A stretch of DNA of 32,272 nt from Synergistaceae bacterium OttesenSCG-928-I11 (GTDB lineage Bacteria; Synergistota; Synergistia; Synergistales; Synergistaceae). The position numbers and the translations under genes are program-made. The number at the start of each line of letters is the position of its first letter. Within the stretch, counting starts at the first letter, position 1. The stretch is from positions 1 to 32,272 of the forward strand of contig JAJDHV010000016.1 of NCBI GenBank assembly GCA_030266365.1. Reading direction: 5' to 3'. Of the stretch, positions 1 to 8,295 are shown piece after piece. Below the pieces are notes generated by a model. That model worked only from the letters and a program-made list of their open reading frames with translations. It was not told where the DNA came from and made no database searches.

Positions 1-1
1 C

Positions 2-67
2 GTGGAAAATATTGTTCGGGAAGTGTTAAAGTCGGGTTCTAGCATACGTCGACAGGCAAATACATGA
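2..67 (+). CDS. Possible C-terminal end of an upstream gene (partial)
   Basis: One plus-strand frame is open from the window edge to a TGA and encodes about 21 residues ending in RRQANT. It ends just before a small hairpin (TTCGGC/GCCGAA, 81-96) and the strong inverted repeat at 111-167. That is the layout expected of a rightward gene converging on the zupT end of the leftward operon. The piece is too short to assign to a family, and a chance open frame is quite possible. Confidence 0.3.
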   Translation: MENIVREVLKSGSSIRRQANT

Positions 68-110
68 GGAGATGAAGACATTCGGCCCTTGCCGAAGGCG
101 TAAGTTCTTT

Positions 111-167
111 GCGTACAAAAAAAGAGTGAAGCCGCTTTTTTCGCAGCTTCACTCTTTTTTTGTACGC
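111..167. terminator. Bidirectional intrinsic terminator (perfect 22-bp inverted repeat)
   Basis: GCGTAC, seven A, then GAGTGAAGC (111-132) is repeated exactly in reverse complement at 146-167 around a 13-nt loop. Read on either strand, the GC-richer inner stem is followed by seven T, so it can terminate transcription both ways. It lies 22 bp past the stop codon of zupT, the last leftward gene, and about 40 bp past the possible rightward gene end at position 67. Confidence 0.85.
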
Positions 168-189
168 TGTTTTTTCAAGTGATTCGTCG

Positions 190-1002
190 TCAGGCGAGCA
201 ACAGGAGCGACAGAGCCATGACACCCATGCCCGAGACGGCGCCGTATATACAAAGGTGGTGTTCTCCGTATTCCTCCGCGGCGGGCAGCAGTTCGTCGAG
301 AGAAATATACACCATGATACCCGCGACGCCGGCAAACAATACGCCGAAAACGGCGGGCGACATAAACGGCATCAGGATCAGGTATCCGATAATTGCGCCG
401 ATCGGCTCCGCCAAACCGGATAAGAAGGAATAACGAAACGCTTTTTTCCGGTCGCCCGTTGCATAGAAAATCGGCATAGAGACGGCGATACCCTCGGGAA
501 TGTTGTGAATTGCGATGGCGACCGCGATCGCAATACCCAGGTTAGGTTCTGCGATGGCGGCAACAAAGGTCGCCATTCCCTCTGGAAAATTGTGAATGCC
601 AATCGCAAGCGCGGTGAACATTCCCGTTCTGTGAAGACGCTGCGGATCAATCGCAGCCGCCGTTGCGCCCTCCTGTCCCATGTTTTTCAATTCGTGTGGG
701 TTCTCATCGCTGGGGACAAATTTATCGATGATTGCGATTACTGCGATGCCGCCAAAAAAAGAAAGGACAGTGGTCCATGTTCCGTAGTGCGCGCCCCAGT
801 GCGAGACGAGGGATTCTTGCGCTTGAACGATGATTTCCATGAACGACACATAGATCATGACCCCGGCGGAAAAGCCGAGTGCGACGGAGAGGAGCCTCGT
901 GTTCGTGCGTTTTGTGAAGAATGCGAGCAACGAACCGATCCCCGTCGATATACCGGCCATGAAGGTCAATAAAAACGCGAACAATACGGCGGCTGTATCC
1001 AA
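190..1002 (-). CDS. zupT: ZIP-family metal transporter, ZupT-like
   Basis: This is a 270-residue inner-membrane protein that would import zinc and perhaps other divalent metals. The ZIP signatures are both present: HNFPEG at residues 137-142 and HNIPEG at 166-171, whose His and Glu residues form the metal site. Several hydrophobic segments flank a charged loop at about 95-125, which contains His residues. E. coli ZupT has a similar length (257). The start is a TTG with a GAGG ribosome site 8 bases upstream; no ATG in this frame fits. It is the last gene of the leftward block, 32 bases after the broken glucosaminidase gene and just before the terminator. Substrate range cannot be read from sequence. 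Confidence 0.9.
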   Translation of the reverse strand: MDTAAVLFAFLLTFMAGISTGIGSLLAFFTKRTNTRLLSVALGFSAGVMIYVSFMEIIVQAQESLVSHWGAHYGTWTTVLSFFGGIAVIAIIDKFVPSDENPHELKNMGQEGATAAAIDPQRLHRTGMFTALAIGIHNFPEGMATFVAAIAEPNLGIAIAVAIAIHNIPEGIAVSMPIFYATGDRKKAFRYSFLSGLAEPIGAIIGYLILMPFMSPAVFGVLFAGVAGIMVYISLDELLPAAEEYGEHHLCIYGAVSGMGVMALSLLLLA

Positions 1003-1034
1003 TACACTCGCCTCGCTTCATTCCGTGATCGAAG

Positions 1035-1676
1035 CTAAGAAGTTTTTATCCCGGCGGCGCCGAATTTTTTCTCGATTACGGCGATGTCTTTCGGTGTCAA
1101 AAGGTTGCGCGCTTTCGCCATCTTGTATTCGCGCGCCAGTTGCTCCTTCCACGTGGTGCCAAGCAACAAAGGGGCCAGGCGCATCGCTTTGTCCGCCATA
1201 TGTTCGAAGTACCTCGGGCTCGTCGCCCAGGCCCCGTAACGACCTTTTCGCAGCGCGGCGAAAAATCCCCACATCGTGTCTGCGTGTTTCGACGAAAGAG
1301 GATAGTCGCGTTTGATCTTCGTCCCGTAATCGGTGAGAAATTCGGGAAGGGAATTATAGGCTCTGAAATAAGAGGTCCTGTAGACTGTTTTGCCGCCGAC
1401 AACCTCGTGGGATCATTTTTTCATGTGCGGTTTTCCCGCGCCCATCCATTTTTTGTCCGCTTTGATCCCCGCGCCGTTGCGCGCCTGTTTCCAGAGCGCC
1501 GATGTCCAATAACCCGTCTCGTGTGCGCTCTGGCAGGTTGCGGCGAACGCATGAATGCCTTTGATTTCGAGCGCATGTCTGTAAAACTCCTGCGGCGTTG
1601 CAGCCGAAGCTTGGGAGTATGCGAGGGAAAGAAGTACACACGACAGGACGACGCGAAAATAAATCGATATGCGCAT
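1035..1676 (-). pseudogene. Secreted glucosaminidase-like protein interrupted by an in-frame TGA
   Basis: The reading frame encodes an N-terminal Sec signal peptide (hydrophobic core about residues 7-18, cleavage motif ASA-A near 25). A peptidoglycan glucosaminidase-like domain follows, with the motif QSAHETG, whose Glu is the likely catalytic acid, and then GIKADKKW. The frame meets a TGA at 1413-1415, yet the same frame continues with plausible domain sequence (SYFRAYNS, LPEFLTDYGTK) to a TAG at 1035. So one nonsense change, not a frameshift, splits a protein of about 213 codons. The upstream piece is 87 residues and keeps the Glu; the rest lacks a clear start. The ATG overlaps the rseP stop as TGATG. 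The intact enzyme would cleave or remodel murein in the periplasm. A sequencing error or readthrough is possible; TGA is a normal stop in neighbouring genes. Confidence 0.75.
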
Positions 1677-2707
1677 CAACCCATCAGCCTCGCGATATCC
1701 TTCCACGTCACGAACGCGATCAGGGCAATCAGCAGTGCAAACCCGACGATGTGAATTCGGTTTTCCCATTTTTCCGGAAACTTGCGGCCCGAGAGCATCT
1801 CGCCGAAAAGAAAGACGAGCCTGCCGCCGTCGAGCGCCGGAAGCGGCAACAGGTTCAACAACCCGAGGTTGAGGTTGATCACGGCGAGAAAAGTGATAAA
1901 CGTCCAGAAACCTTGTCTGGCAGCATCGCCGGCCATGACGGCGATACCGACCGGACCGGCGACGTCGGCCTGTAGACGCCCGGTCAACATCTGCCAAAGC
2001 CCCCGCAAAATGTCGACGCTCATGGTCCAGCAATACCCAAGGCTTCCGGCAGCGGCTTTGAGCGGCGAGTATTTTGTCCTTGAAGGCTGGATGCCCCACA
2101 AGCGTGCCTTTTGATCCTCGTTGTATGGAACCGTTCCGGACAACGAAACCGTCGTTCCGTTGCGGTCGACCAAGACCGTGACGCTGTCCGTGTCGATTTC
2201 CTGAAACGTCGTGCGAATCTGGGACCATTCGGAGATCGGTTCGCCGTTGATGGAGAGTATTTTATCCCCCGTCTGCGCGCCCATCTGTGCGGCCGGAAAA
2301 TCCGGCATGACATTTCCAACGACCGGCGATTTGGTGTCCAGAACGCCGTAACACGCAAGCAAAAGGGCCGTCAGAATCCAAGCCAGTACGATGTTTGCGA
2401 ACGCGCCGCCCGCGATGATTGCAAAACGTTCCCAAGCTTTGCGCAGCGGAAAAGCGCGTGTTGGATCCGGTGTGTCTTCCGGCAAAGGCTCGTCTTCCAT
2501 ACCCTCAAGCCGAACAAAACCGCCGATCGGAAACGCCCGTACCGCCCAGAGGACACCGTTGCGGCGTTTCGAGAAAAGTCTCGGCCCCATGCCGAATGCA
2601 AATTCGTGCACCTGTACATTGCGCCACACGGCCGCGAGATAGTGTCCGCCTTCATGAATGATGACGCAGACACCGATTACCAGTAGAAAAGCTGCAAGAC
2701 TGACCAA
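1676..2707 (-). CDS. rseP: Site-2 intramembrane metalloprotease RseP
   Basis: This membrane protease cleaves transmembrane segments of anti-sigma factors and leftover signal peptides. The zinc motif HEGGH is at residues 18-22 in the first hydrophobic helix, and the second site-2 motif, PALDGG, is near the C-terminus before a last membrane helix. A single PDZ domain (about residues 110-190, with GDKILSINGE) lies between. At about 343 residues it is shorter than E. coli RseP (450, two PDZ domains) but typical of the one-PDZ form. The frame is open further upstream into dxr, but the first sensible start is a TTG at 2705-2707 with GGGAGG 12 bases before it; this start is the least certain part. 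It follows dxr by 8 bases in the common uppS-cdsA-dxr-rseP order. Confidence 0.93.
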   Translation of the reverse strand: MVSLAAFLLVIGVCVIIHEGGHYLAAVWRNVQVHEFAFGMGPRLFSKRRNGVLWAVRAFPIGGFVRLEGMEDEPLPEDTPDPTRAFPLRKAWERFAIIAGGAFANIVLAWILTALLLACYGVLDTKSPVVGNVMPDFPAAQMGAQTGDKILSINGEPISEWSQIRTTFQEIDTDSVTVLVDRNGTTVSLSGTVPYNEDQKARLWGIQPSRTKYSPLKAAAGSLGYCWTMSVDILRGLWQMLTGRLQADVAGPVGIAVMAGDAARQGFWTFITFLAVINLNLGLLNLLPLPALDGGRLVFLFGEMLSGRKFPEKWENRIHIVGFALLIALIAFVTWKDIARLMG

Positions 2708-2715
2708 TTTATTCG

Positions 2716-3897
2716 TTAACCTCCCGTTGCACTGTAGACTTCGGCGGAAATTCTCTCCCCTTCCGAAATCAAGGCGATTGCGTCCTCGATGCTCTTGGGT
2801 GCGCATCCCGAGAAACGCTCCATTGTTCGTTCTATTATATTTGAAATCATTAAAAATGGAATACGCCCTTCGAGAAAGGCGCCCACCGCAAATTGATCCG
2901 CACCGACCAACAAGGGCGGGTAGGCCTCCCCCATCTCGACTGCCTGAATGGCAAGGCGCAGGCAGGGGAAGCGATCATGGTCCGGTTCGCTGAATGTCAA
3001 CGCCCATTCTTGTGGAGACGGCACGCAAAAATCGAGCGGAAAAGACTCGGAGAGCGGAAGGCGTTCCGGCCACGCTATCGCAGCAGCGGCAGGAAGGCGC
3101 ATATCCGCCTGTGAGAGGAGAAGTTTCATCGTTGCGTCCGTGAACTCCACGATACCATGCACGAGGGACTTGGGGTGAATCAGTGCGCCGACCGCAGGCG
3201 GCGACAGATTGAAAAGCTGCATCGCCTCGATACACTCGATGCCCTTGTTCATCAACGTCGCCGAGTCGACCGTGATTTTTGCGCCCATGGCCCAAACGGG
3301 ATGTTTGAGCGCATCCGATGGTGTGATGTGCCGCATCCGCTCCAGACTCCATTCGCGAAAGGGGCCGCCGGACGCTGTAAGCAGGATTTTTCTGACACCC
3401 TTTGCCGGTTCGTCTCTCAGGCACTGCCAGATGGCGCTGTGTTCGCTGTCGATCGGGCGCAGTTGATCGGGGCGTCGGACGAGCGGCATAATCCACGGTC
3501 CGGCGGCGACAATGCTCTCCTTATTGGCAAGCGAGACGTTTTTGTTTGCGAGCAGCGCGTGTTTGAGAGGCACGATGGCGTCCGTTCCGGAGGACGCGAA
3601 CACCACGTGATCGACGCAATCGAGCGAAGCAATGCTGGATAGGCCGTCGTCGCCTGCCAAAAGTTCGATGTCCTTCTCCTGAAATTTCTGGATCGTCTCT
3701 GTTGAAGGGGTTTGAAGGTATGCATATCGCGACTGGAACTCCGTTGCGAGTGTGAACAGACCTTGTGCATTCGTTCGCGCGGCAACGGCAACGACATCGA
3801 ATGTTTCGCGAAACCTGCGACAGATGTCTAACGTTGCGCGACCGACGCTGCCGGTTGCGCCGATGACGGCAAGGCGAATTTTTCGATTTGGCTGCAT
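2716..3897 (-). CDS. dxr: 1-deoxy-D-xylulose 5-phosphate reductoisomerase
   Basis: Dxr converts DXP to 2-C-methyl-D-erythritol 4-phosphate using NADPH, the committed step of the non-mevalonate isoprenoid pathway, in the cytoplasm. The N-terminal NADPH fold shows GATGSVGRATLDI (residues 12-24). The central region has LANKESIVAAG and the acidic metal site SEHSAIWQCL, then the substrate-binding stretch TASGGPFR and the motif ATLMNKGIE. The length of 393 residues matches the family (E. coli 398). The ATG overlaps the cdsA stop as TGATG, which excludes the longer upstream reading. Its product feeds UppS, encoded two genes earlier in the operon, linking isoprenoid supply to cell-wall carrier synthesis. 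Confidence 0.97.
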   Translation of the reverse strand: MQPNRKIRLAVIGATGSVGRATLDICRRFRETFDVVAVAARTNAQGLFTLATEFQSRYAYLQTPSTETIQKFQEKDIELLAGDDGLSSIASLDCVDHVVFASSGTDAIVPLKHALLANKNVSLANKESIVAAGPWIMPLVRRPDQLRPIDSEHSAIWQCLRDEPAKGVRKILLTASGGPFREWSLERMRHITPSDALKHPVWAMGAKITVDSATLMNKGIECIEAMQLFNLSPPAVGALIHPKSLVHGIVEFTDATMKLLLSQADMRLPAAAAIAWPERLPLSESFPLDFCVPSPQEWALTFSEPDHDRFPCLRLAIQAVEMGEAYPPLLVGADQFAVGAFLEGRIPFLMISNIIERTMERFSGCAPKSIEDAIALISEGERISAEVYSATGG

Positions 3898-4757
3898 CAG
3901 CCGATTACCTCGAAGATGAAAAACGCGAGGGTTGCGTTGATCAGAATACTGTCGAATCGATCCAGAAAACCACCGTGTCCGGGAATGATGGCACCGGAGT
4001 CTTTTACGTTTGCCTCTCTTTTCAACACCGATTCTCCGAGATCGCCGATCTGCCCGGCCACGCCGCAAAGCAGGCCCAACATGAGCAGCGGAATCGGGGG
4101 GAACTCGAAAAAGAGGGCAAGTGCGGAGCCGCAGAGCGTGCTCGCCGCGACACCAGCCCAAAAACCTTCCCAACTTTTTTTAGGACTGACGCGACTGCAG
4201 AAAGAGGTGCTGCCGAATTTCGAGCCGATCAGATACGCGCCGACATCGCACGACCATGTGCAGGCGAAAATGGTCAAAAGAAAAATGTGTCCCCATGTTT
4301 GCGAACGGATGACGATCATAAAACTCCACGGCAGGATAATATAAACAAGTCCGGACAGTGTGCCGCCAACATTCCACAAAGCGAAGCTCTGCCCGGTGCT
4401 CTGTCTGCGGACGACTTCTGTAAAGAGTACGAGAAAGGCCACGAGAGCGATAATGGAGAGCGTGACGGCAAAGCTGTAACCAAACGAGACGGTTGCAAGG
4501 ATGAGCACCCCGCCGAGAAGCCCCCATCCACGGGAAATTTTGTATTTGGAGGACATCATCTGGTACAGTTCCCACAATGAACCCATCGCAACGAGGCTTG
4601 CCACGACCGGCCACACCCAACCGCCCAGTATGATGCCCCCCGTGATGCAGACAAGAACGATCATCCCTCCGAGGATGCGTTGCAGAAGGTTTCCAGCGAC
4701 GATGCCGGCGGCATGCGATTTGACTTTAACCCCCGCCGGCGGTTTATGCAGTGCCAT
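3897..4757 (-). CDS. cdsA: Phosphatidate cytidylyltransferase
   Basis: CdsA makes CDP-diacylglycerol from phosphatidic acid and CTP in the inner membrane, feeding all phospholipid synthesis. The protein is strongly hydrophobic with about seven or eight membrane segments. It carries the CdsA signature near its C-terminus: SVLKRE, then KDSG, then PGHGGFLDRFDS. I start it at the ATG at 4757, which has a strong GGGAGGGAG ribosome site; this gives 286 residues and a 14-base overlap with the end of uppS. A longer start at 4793 is possible but has no better ribosome site. It lies between uppS and dxr as in many bacteria. Confidence 0.95.
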   Translation of the reverse strand: MALHKPPAGVKVKSHAAGIVAGNLLQRILGGMIVLVCITGGIILGGWVWPVVASLVAMGSLWELYQMMSSKYKISRGWGLLGGVLILATVSFGYSFAVTLSIIALVAFLVLFTEVVRRQSTGQSFALWNVGGTLSGLVYIILPWSFMIVIRSQTWGHIFLLTIFACTWSCDVGAYLIGSKFGSTSFCSRVSPKKSWEGFWAGVAASTLCGSALALFFEFPPIPLLMLGLLCGVAGQIGDLGESVLKREANVKDSGAIIPGHGGFLDRFDSILINATLAFFIFEVIG

Positions 4758-5436
4758 AACGACGCTCCCTCCCTGCGTAACTGACGAGCGCACGCTCGAG
4801 TTCGCTCTTGTCGAAATCCGGCCAGTATAAATCCGAAAAATAATATTCCGTGTAGGCGCTTTGCCATAGCCAGAAGTTGCTGATCCGGAACTCGCCGCCC
4901 GTTCGGATCAAAAGGTCGGGGTCGGGCACGTCCGGTGCGTATAGATAAGCGCGAAGCATATCCTCCGTAAAAGGTCCCTTGTTTCCCGATTCGACGATTT
5001 TTTGTACAGCATCCAGAATTTCCTGCCTGCCGCCGTAATTCGTGCAGACGATGACGTCGATGTCTTCGTTATGACGCGTCTTTTCTTCGGCGACCGCCAC
5101 GATTTCACGGATATCGTCCGGGAAGACGTCCATTTTGCCGACAAAACGAATTCTCGCGCGCTTCCTGTGCATCTTTTCTATTTTGCCTTGCAGGTAATAG
5201 CGAAACAGGCCCATCAAACCCTGGACTTCGCTGTGTGCGCGCTTCCAGTTTTCGGTAGAAAAAGCGTAGACGGAAAGGTAACGAATGCCGAGATCCTTCG
5301 CATTGTCTATCGTTCGTTCAAGGGCCTTCATGCCCGCCTGATGCCCGATGACGCGCGGCAGATGGCGTTTTTTCGCCCAACGGCCGTTGCCATCCATGAC
5401 GATCGCCACATGTGTTGGAAAATTCGTGTCGCTCAC
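4744..5436 (-). CDS. uppS: Undecaprenyl diphosphate synthase (cis-prenyltransferase)
   Basis: UppS condenses eight isopentenyl diphosphates onto farnesyl diphosphate to give the C55 lipid carrier used for peptidoglycan and other surface glycans. The family start motif HVAIVMDGNGRWAK (residues 9-22) contains the catalytic Asp15. Later motifs are STENWKR, RIRFVGK and the C-terminal RTGGEFRISNF then YTEYYFSDLYWPDF. The length of 230 residues is usual. The start is GTG, overlapping the stop of the preceding glycosylase gene as GTGA, with GAGGTGAGG upstream, so translation is probably coupled. Confidence 0.97.
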   Translation of the reverse strand: MSDTNFPTHVAIVMDGNGRWAKKRHLPRVIGHQAGMKALERTIDNAKDLGIRYLSVYAFSTENWKRAHSEVQGLMGLFRYYLQGKIEKMHRKRARIRFVGKMDVFPDDIREIVAVAEEKTRHNEDIDVIVCTNYGGRQEILDAVQKIVESGNKGPFTEDMLRAYLYAPDVPDPDLLIRTGGEFRISNFWLWQSAYTEYYFSDLYWPDFDKSELERALVSYAGRERRYGTA

Positions 5437-6104
5437 TCGTCCTCACCTCGTTTCGTCGTCCCGCTTCGCACTTCGTCCCATTTTTTCTTCACTTCCTGGA
5501 TATCCAGCCAGGAAAGATGTTTGGGGCTGCCGGTTTTTTTGCCGTCGGGATATCGCAAAAGGTAGCTCGGATGAAACATCGGCATGACGGAGATTCCGCG
5601 CCAGTCGAACCAGCGGCCACGCAGTCTCGTGATCCCTTCCGTTGTTTTCAATATCCATTTTGCAGGAGTGGAGCCCAGCAACACGAGAATCGCCGGGTTA
5701 ATCAGCTGGATTTGCGCCTGCAAATAAGCGTCGCACGCGGAGGATTCCTCGGGCTGAGGTGTTCGATTGTTGGGGGGGCGGCACTTTACGACGTTCGTGA
5801 TGTAAACCTTTTCTCGTTCGATACCGGCTGCGCTCAGTATTTGCGTCAAAAGTTGTCCTGCTCGTCCTACAAAGGGACGGCCGGTTTCGTCCTCGTCCGC
5901 TCCGGGGCCCTCTCCGACGAACATCAAGCGGGAGCGATTGTCCCCTTCCCCGAAAACGACGCTGTGCCTTGTCGCGGACAACGCGCACGATGTGCAGGAA
6001 CTCGCGCGTTCGGCGCACGTGTTCCAGAGAGAAAGTCGAAGGGCGTCCCGCTTTTCCGCGGGAACGTCCCAAAGAATTTTATCTTGGGTCGGGTCTTTGC
6101 TCAT
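5433..6104 (-). CDS. Uracil-DNA glycosylase, family 4 (iron-sulfur type)
   Basis: This repair enzyme removes uracil formed in DNA by cytosine deamination. The four expected iron-sulfur ligands are visible at Cys37, Cys40, Cys108 and Cys124. Motif 1 is GEGPGADED (residues 64-72) followed by TGRPFVGRAG, and motif 2 is HPSYLLR (178-184). The conserved NVVKCRPP stretch is also present. The length of 223 residues fits family 4, which is common in anaerobes and thermophiles. The ATG lies inside the 3' end of the preceding P-loop/Asp23 gene (26-base overlap). Its place among envelope genes is probably operon convenience. Confidence 0.95.
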   Translation of the reverse strand: MSKDPTQDKILWDVPAEKRDALRLSLWNTCAERASSCTSCALSATRHSVVFGEGDNRSRLMFVGEGPGADEDETGRPFVGRAGQLLTQILSAAGIEREKVYITNVVKCRPPNNRTPQPEESSACDAYLQAQIQLINPAILVLLGSTPAKWILKTTEGITRLRGRWFDWRGISVMPMFHPSYLLRYPDGKKTGSPKHLSWLDIQEVKKKWDEVRSGTTKRGEDE

Positions 6105-6948
6105 TGGGGAACTCCAATCCCGTTACATTCACATTGATGTGGTTGACATCCAGGCCGCTGAAGTAGCGGACGCTTTTCGCCACGCTCTGTCGCACCGTCT
6201 CCGACACGTCGAGCAGGTTTTTTGCCCCGGGGGTGATTTTGAGGTCGATGTCCATATTCAGCGCATCCTCGTCCGCGAGGTAGACACGCGTCGCCGACAC
6301 GCCCGCAACCTGCTGTACCTTGGAGGCGATGTACATGGCGAGTTCTTCGATGGCCTCCGGTTCGATATGCACCTCTCCGTAAAAGCTGAACGGAGGGCGG
6401 ACGATGGTCTTCTCTCCCTCGTACGGTGCTTTTGTTTTCCAGAGGACACGGAGTCTTCCAACCATTTTTCCCGCGAAATTTTTGCGAACGAGAACGTGCG
6501 ACACGGGTATGACGTGCTGGCCTTTGCTCTTGCGCTGGCGCTGCGCGCGCGCAATTTCTTCCGGTGTGGCCACCTCGTCGATGTGAACGATGCGCTGCGG
6601 CAGTGGGAAGGCAAGTTTTTTTATGATTTTTTCAGCCATACCATCCGACGTTGCGATGACCATGACCGAACAGGGAGCCGCTTTGCGAAAAAAATTCTGA
6701 ACGGCGTTGCGATGATCGTCGTATTCGAACATTGCACGCCGTATGGCGCGGATTTGGTTGCGTTCCGTTTTTGCGCTTTTTCCCGCGACAATCGCCGTGC
6801 GGCGAATGACCAAGCCGTCGTCGATGATATAATCCGCGCCGAGATGATCGGCAACGAACTGTGCACGCTGGCTTTTGCCCGTTCCTGCCGGGCCGACGAA
6901 CGCGAAAACCTTGATACCGATAAAACTGGAATCGGGCGAATACGTCAT
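6079..6948 (-). CDS. P-loop nucleotide-binding protein fused to an Asp23-like domain
   Basis: The 289-residue protein has two parts. The N-terminal half starts with a Walker A motif GPAGTGKS close to residue 20, followed by stretches such as DYIIDDGLVI and AMFEYDDHRN, like a small nucleotide-kinase or P-loop ATPase fold. The C-terminal approximately 95 residues resemble Asp23/Gls24 proteins: YGEVHIEPEAIEELA, VQQVAGVSATRV, and a terminal strand with SGLDVNHINVNVTGLEF. Asp23 proteins bind membranes or the envelope and act in stress response, so this may couple nucleotide binding to envelope state, but that is inference. The ATG overlaps the murA stop as TGATG. I do not recognise a named gene. 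Confidence 0.8.
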   Translation of the reverse strand: MTYSPDSSFIGIKVFAFVGPAGTGKSQRAQFVADHLGADYIIDDGLVIRRTAIVAGKSAKTERNQIRAIRRAMFEYDDHRNAVQNFFRKAAPCSVMVIATSDGMAEKIIKKLAFPLPQRIVHIDEVATPEEIARAQRQRKSKGQHVIPVSHVLVRKNFAGKMVGRLRVLWKTKAPYEGEKTIVRPPFSFYGEVHIEPEAIEELAMYIASKVQQVAGVSATRVYLADEDALNMDIDLKITPGAKNLLDVSETVRQSVAKSVRYFSGLDVNHINVNVTGLEFPNEQRPDPR

Positions 6949-8225
6949 CAGGCCTCTTCTTTTTCGTCGGCGAGCAATTCGATGTCCGCTCCCAGTGCGA
7001 GAAGCTTTCCTGTCAGGTCTTCGTAACCCCGCCACACATGTTTGAGCGAGCAGACGACGCTCTCCCCCTCTGCCGCGAGGCCCATAAGAATGAGCGCGGC
7101 GCCGGCTCGCAGATCGGACGCATGGACCTCCGCGCCGGTCAACAGGGGAACGCCCGTAATGACGACGGTGTTTCCCTGAATGTCGATCTTCGAACCCATC
7201 CGTTTGAACTCGCCGACGTGCATGTAGCGCGAGTCGAATACGCTTTCGTGGATAACGCTCGTCCCCTCCGCGATGCAGAGCGTTGCCATGATCTGAGGCT
7301 GAAGGTCCGTTGGGAAACCCGGATACGGCAGCGTTTTCAGCGTGACCCCCTTCCAATTGATGCCCTTGCAGGCAACGGATACAGAATTCGGGGATACCGT
7401 TGTGGGGATGCCGGCTTCGTCGAGTTTGAATGTGAGCGCTTCGAGGTACTCCGGTGCGATGTCGGTCACCTCGACGTTGCCTCTTGTCATGACGCCGGCA
7501 AGAAGATACGTACTCGCTTCGATCCTGTCGGGGATGATGGTGACGGATGCCGACTTGAGGTCTCTGCACCCTTTGATATGGATCGTTCCGGTACCTTCAC
7601 CTTCGATTTGTGCGCCCATTGCGCGAAGCGTCTCGGAGAGGTTGACGATCTCCGGTTCTCTTGCGGCATTTTCGATGACGGTTTCTCCGGGAACCAGCGC
7701 CGCCGCCATCAGTATGTTTTCCGTCGCACCTACGGAGGGAAAGTCGAAATAAATACGGGCCGACCGCAAGCCGCTTGTTTTTGCATGAACGGAACCCTGT
7801 TCGAGATCGATTTCCGCGCCCATTCGCGCAAGCGCCTTCAGATGAAAATCGATCGGCCTGCTCCCGATCGCACAACCGCCCGGGAGAGGGAGAATCGCTC
7901 TTCCGCAGCGTGCGATCAAAGGGCCGAGAACGAGGGAAGACGCGCGCATTTTTCGAACGAGATCCGCAGGCGTCTCCCATTTGAGCTCGTCCGGAACGTC
8001 GATCGTCATTCTGCCGTTCGCAAAATCGATCGTCGCTCCGAGGTGGCGCAACAGGTCGGCCATCGTATGGATGTCCTGAAGATCGGGCACGCGATCCAGT
8101 GTGAGTCTCTGCCCTCGCAGGAGAAGCGCCGCAGCCATCACAGGAAGCGCTGCATTCTTCGCGCCCTGCGTTTTCACCTTTCCCAAAAGAGGACGTCCTC
8201 CCCTAATACGCATTCTATCGTTCAA
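6948..8225 (-). CDS. murA: UDP-N-acetylglucosamine 1-carboxyvinyltransferase
   Basis: MurA transfers enolpyruvate from PEP to UDP-GlcNAc, the first committed step of peptidoglycan synthesis. The substrate motif GAKNAALP is at residues 21-28, and the active-site loop PGGCAIGSRPID places the catalytic Cys at 118. Because that residue is Cys and not Asp, the enzyme should be fosfomycin-sensitive in principle. The length of 425 residues is standard. The chosen start is TTG at 8225, with GGAG nine bases upstream; the internal ATG four codons later (MRIRGG) lacks a ribosome site but cannot be excluded. It overlaps the next gene by one base. Confidence 0.97.
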   Translation of the reverse strand: MNDRMRIRGGRPLLGKVKTQGAKNAALPVMAAALLLRGQRLTLDRVPDLQDIHTMADLLRHLGATIDFANGRMTIDVPDELKWETPADLVRKMRASSLVLGPLIARCGRAILPLPGGCAIGSRPIDFHLKALARMGAEIDLEQGSVHAKTSGLRSARIYFDFPSVGATENILMAAALVPGETVIENAAREPEIVNLSETLRAMGAQIEGEGTGTIHIKGCRDLKSASVTIIPDRIEASTYLLAGVMTRGNVEVTDIAPEYLEALTFKLDEAGIPTTVSPNSVSVACKGINWKGVTLKTLPYPGFPTDLQPQIMATLCIAEGTSVIHESVFDSRYMHVGEFKRMGSKIDIQGNTVVITGVPLLTGAEVHASDLRAGAALILMGLAAEGESVVCSLKHVWRGYEDLTGKLLALGADIELLADEKEEA

Positions 8226-8295
8226 TCAACGTCACTCCAGTCGTTCAAATCCACCGACAATCATAACATGAGAAAAATGAAATCACGCTGCGGGT

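Noticed and set aside
1413-1415. The in-frame TGA as a selenocysteine codon
   Set aside because: No hairpin-like SECIS is evident just downstream, and the position is not a catalytic Cys site in glucosaminidases. A nonsense mutation is simpler.
5938-7026. Plus-strand open frame (362 codons) opposite the glycosylase and P-loop/Asp23 genes
   Set aside because: Lies over two well-supported minus-strand genes and shows no domain-like sequence.
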